Shown here: positions 61,763 to 64,000 of the stretch, piece by piece
Layout of the letters: every line of letters begins with the position of its first letter
How positions within the stretch are numbered: the stretch's first letter is position 1
DNA from: Pseudoalteromonas ruthenica
Lineage (GTDB): Bacteria; Pseudomonadota; Gammaproteobacteria; Enterobacterales; Alteromonadaceae
Assembly: GCF_008808095.1 (NCBI RefSeq)
Contig: NZ_CP023396.1
Location: forward strand, 992,001 to 1,056,000
Length of the DNA: 64,000 nt
Direction of reading: 5' to 3'
Position numbers and translations under genes: made by a program
Notes under the pieces: model-generated
Databases searched by the model: none
What the model saw: the letters and a program-made list of their open reading frames with translations, nothing else
Told to the model about the DNA's origin: nothing

Positions 61763-63508
61763 ATGCAGCAAAGCGCCTCCCAAAGTTATAAGCGACTGCT
61801 TGGTTATGTAAAAACTTATAAAGCCGCCGCCATTGTCGCCATTATTGGCATGCTAGGGTATTCAGCAATGGATGCCACCTTTGTGTGGCTAATGCAGCCA
61901 TTTATCGATGAAGGTTTAACTGAGCGTAACAGCGCTGTTTTGACTTGGGCTCCTTTTGTTGTGATTGCGTTGGTATTAGGGCGCGGCGCATTTAACTTTG
62001 TGTCCAGTTACTGTTTAGCCTATGTGGGTTCGCAAGTGGTGCGCTCATTGCGCCAAGACTTGTTCCAACACATGCTCAATCTACCGGTGAGTTTTCATGA
62101 TAAGCACTCCAATGGTGAGCTTATCTCAAAGATCACCTTTGATACCGAGCAGGTGCAGCAGGCTATTACCAAAGCCTTGTTGGTGCTGGTGCGCGAAGGG
62201 GCGTATGTGGCGTTTCTATTGGTGGTGATGTTTGCCGCCAGTTGGAAGCTGTCGCTGGTGTTTTTAGTGATCACGCCGATTGTTGCCATCATCGTGACTG
62301 TGGTGTCTAAGCGTTTTCGCCGTATTTCCAAAAATATTCAAAATGCCATGGGTGATGTTACCCGTTGCTCAGAGCAGATGCTCTCAGGGCACAAAGTGAT
62401 CCATGGTTTTAATGGCCAGCAGCAGGAAACCGAACGCTTTGCCCATGTCAACAATATTAACCGTCTGCAGCGGGTGAAAATGGATGCCACCAAAGCGCTG
62501 AGCGTATCGGTCATTCAAATTCTTGCTGCCTCATCTATGGCGGTGATCTTAGTGCTTATCTCCATGCCCAGCATGCTTAACTCAATTACCTCAGGAACCT
62601 TTGTCAGCCTGATCTCGTCGATGATGCTGATGCTACGCCCACTGAAACAGCTATCGAACGTAAACAGCGAGCTGCAACGTGGTATCGCCGCTGCGCAAAG
62701 TATCTTCACCGTGCTTGATACCGAACAGGAAAAAGACACCGGCACGCAAGTACTAGAAAAAGCCAAAGGGCATATTCAAATTACCGACTTGACCTTCCAT
62801 TACCCCGATGTCGCAGAGCCGGTATTAAAGTCATTGTCACTGGATATTACTCCCGGGCAAAATATCGCCCTGGTCGGGCGTTCGGGCTCGGGTAAGTCGA
62901 CGCTGTCGAATTTATTACCCCGTTACTATGACGTCGAGCCGGCATCGGCGATTAAACTCGATGGTATTGCCACCAATGAGCTGACTCTGGCGAGCCTGCG
63001 TCAACAGTTTGCTATTGTCTCGCAACAGGTGGTGCTCTTTAACGATACTATCGCTAACAATATTATGTATGGCTTGGCACAACCGCTGAGCGAACAAGCC
63101 CTTATCGAAGTAGCCAAAAAAGCACATGTGTGGGAGTTTGTTAAAGACTTGCCGCAAGGCTTAAATACCATGATTGGTGAAGACGGTGTCATGCTCTCTG
63201 GGGGTCAGCGCCAGCGTATTGCCATTGCCAGGGCTCTGGTTAAAGATGCACCGATACTGATCCTCGATGAGGCCACCTCAGCGCTTGATACCGAGTCGGA
63301 AAAGTTAATCCAGCAAGCGCTTGAGTCGCTGATGAAAGATAAAACCGCGATTATTATCGCCCACCGTTTGTCGACCATAGAGCAAGTAGATTGCATATAT
63401 GTGCTCGACCATGGACAAATTATTGAACAGGGCACCCATGGCGAACTGTTAAATGCCAACGGTACCTACGCGGCGCTGGCAAAAATGCAGCAAGGCGAGG
63501 GGCAATGA
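61763..63508 (+). CDS. msbA: Lipid A export ATP-binding/permease protein MsbA
   Basis: MsbA flips core-lipid A across the inner membrane. The 581-residue half-transporter has six transmembrane helices (about residues 20-320, 'PVSFHDKHSNGELISKITFDTEQV' being the first coupling region). A nucleotide-binding domain follows with Walker A 'LVGRSGSGKSTLSNLLPR' (about 375), signature 'LSGGQRQRIAIARAL', Walker B 'ILILDEATSALD' and the switch His in 'IIIAHRLSTIEQ'. It overlaps lpxK by 4 bp (ATGA), the conserved msbA-lpxK operon, and is preceded by comEC, as in E. coli. Confidence 0.97.
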   Translation: MQQSASQSYKRLLGYVKTYKAAAIVAIIGMLGYSAMDATFVWLMQPFIDEGLTERNSAVLTWAPFVVIALVLGRGAFNFVSSYCLAYVGSQVVRSLRQDLFQHMLNLPVSFHDKHSNGELISKITFDTEQVQQAITKALLVLVREGAYVAFLLVVMFAASWKLSLVFLVITPIVAIIVTVVSKRFRRISKNIQNAMGDVTRCSEQMLSGHKVIHGFNGQQQETERFAHVNNINRLQRVKMDATKALSVSVIQILAASSMAVILVLISMPSMLNSITSGTFVSLISSMMLMLRPLKQLSNVNSELQRGIAAAQSIFTVLDTEQEKDTGTQVLEKAKGHIQITDLTFHYPDVAEPVLKSLSLDITPGQNIALVGRSGSGKSTLSNLLPRYYDVEPASAIKLDGIATNELTLASLRQQFAIVSQQVVLFNDTIANNIMYGLAQPLSEQALIEVAKKAHVWEFVKDLPQGLNTMIGEDGVMLSGGQRQRIAIARALVKDAPILILDEATSALDTESEKLIQQALESLMKDKTAIIIAHRLSTIEQVDCIYVLDHGQIIEQGTHGELLNANGTYAALAKMQQGEGQ

Positions 63509-64000
63509 GTCGCGCCGATAACGGCATCGGCGCTGCGATAGAGCGCTCTTGGTTTCGCCGAGTGAGCCTGATTACGTTGCTGTTATTGCCGTTAACGGCC
63601 TTATACTGGCTGATTAGTCATGCTCGTCGCCTAGGCTATCGTTTGGGCCTATTCGCGACTTATCGGGCGCCAGTACCGGTGATTGTCGTGGGCAATATCA
63701 GTGTGGGTGGTAACGGTAAAACGCCCATGACACTCTATCTGGCCGAGCTGCTGCAGCAACGCGGTAAGCGCGTCGGTATTATTTCCCGTGGCTATGGCAG
63801 CCAACCCCCAGAGACGCCCTTTGTGGTCACAGCGGACACCGAGCCCCATCAAGGCGGCGATGAGCCGGTGCTACTGGCCAAACGCAGCGGATGTGCGGTG
63901 GTGATTGGCGGCGATCGCAAGGCCAGCATAGAAAAGCTGCTGGCGCTACAAAGTGTCGATGTCATTCTCAGCGATGATGGCCTGCAGCATTATGCGCTAG
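63505..64000 (+). CDS. lpxK: Tetraacyldisaccharide 4'-kinase, 5' part
   Basis: LpxK phosphorylates the 4' position of lipid A disaccharide. The gene starts with an ATG overlapping the msbA stop (ATGA) and runs off the window end after 165 codons. Visible features are an N-terminal membrane-associated helix ('LITLLLLPLTALYWLI'), the P-loop 'VVGNISVGGNGKTPMTLYL' at about residues 68-86, 'GIISRGYGS', 'GDEPVLLAKR' and 'VDVILSDDGLQHYAL', all typical LpxK motifs. The frame is open to the last base, so the remainder continues beyond this window. Confidence 0.93.
   Translation, partial: MSRADNGIGAAIERSWFRRVSLITLLLLPLTALYWLISHARRLGYRLGLFATYRAPVPVIVVGNISVGGNGKTPMTLYLAELLQQRGKRVGIISRGYGSQPPETPFVVTADTEPHQGGDEPVLLAKRSGCAVVIGGDRKASIEKLLALQSVDVILSDDGLQHYAL

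Noticed and set aside
1..64000. CRISPR array, prophage, toxin-antitoxin or restriction system
   Set aside because: No regularly spaced repeats, phage structural genes, nucleases of defence type or paired small toxin/antitoxin genes were visible. The P-loop protein at 20604 resembles N4BP2-like kinases rather than a zeta toxin with an antitoxin partner.

Overview
The window is chromosomal DNA of a heterotrophic gammaproteobacterium. The gene families and several gene orders fit the Alteromonadales, most likely a Pseudoalteromonas-like organism: divergent bioA and bioBFCD, DUF2062 next to comEC-msbA-lpxK, the etfBA and ETF-QO pair, rhombosortase, LytS/LytTR regulators and many lipoprotein peptidases. 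This placement is inferred from gene content only. Nearly all of the sequence is compactly arranged housekeeping and envelope genes, with rho-independent terminators between convergent units. I found no CRISPR array, prophage, rRNA or large island.

Layout. Positions 1-3.4 kb hold a NatAB-type ABC exporter and a cysteine-rich lipoprotein with a CXXCH motif. Positions 3.5-6.2 kb hold four unrecognised envelope genes, one with Sel1 repeats. Positions 6.3-10.3 kb hold two transporters (HAAAP and POT) and an LpxH-like phosphoesterase. Positions 10.6-14.9 kb hold a DUF333 lipoprotein, proS, trmO, an outer-membrane barrel and an acyl-CoA thioesterase. Positions 15-18.5 kb hold ETF-QO and etfBA, divergent around two ACGT palindromes. 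Positions 18.6-23 kb hold asnS, three small genes and a KamA-type aminomutase. Positions 23.2-28.2 kb hold the complete biotin locus. Positions 28.3-32.7 kb hold htpX, a GNAT enzyme, a TetR regulator with a divergent small membrane gene, and purEK. Positions 32.8-39.2 kb hold secreted or lipid-anchored hydrolases (EEP family, S9 peptidase, gamma-glutamyltransferase) and rhombosortase. Positions 39.4-47.3 kb form a central-carbon block: malic enzyme, a LytS/LytTR two-component pair, pfkA, pykA and gnd. Positions 47.4-50.3 kb hold an amidohydrolase split by an IS3-family element. Positions 50.4-64 kb hold ansA, sppA, fadH, a DoxX/HvfX-like gene, a nitroreductase, tRNA-Ser(UGA), an FklB-type isomerase, DUF2062, comEC, msbA and the start of lpxK.

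Two adjacent genes are broken. gnd has an in-frame TGA exactly where the E. coli enzyme has Trp (as I recall its sequence), and the reading frame continues to a normal C-terminus. The neighbouring amidohydrolase is interrupted by a complete 1,192-bp IS with a 4-bp TGGG target duplication. Regulatory DNA is well preserved: candidate operators resemble BirA (bioA/bioB), FadR (fadH), LiuR (ETF genes), a LacI-type palindrome (pykA/gnd) and paired TetR palindromes. Two RNA-level structures stand out: a perfect 13-bp inverted repeat that would bury the Shine-Dalgarno of the CXXCH lipoprotein gene, and interlocking inverted repeats just after bioA. I see no convincing undescribed multigene system; the best leads are these structures and the broken gnd.
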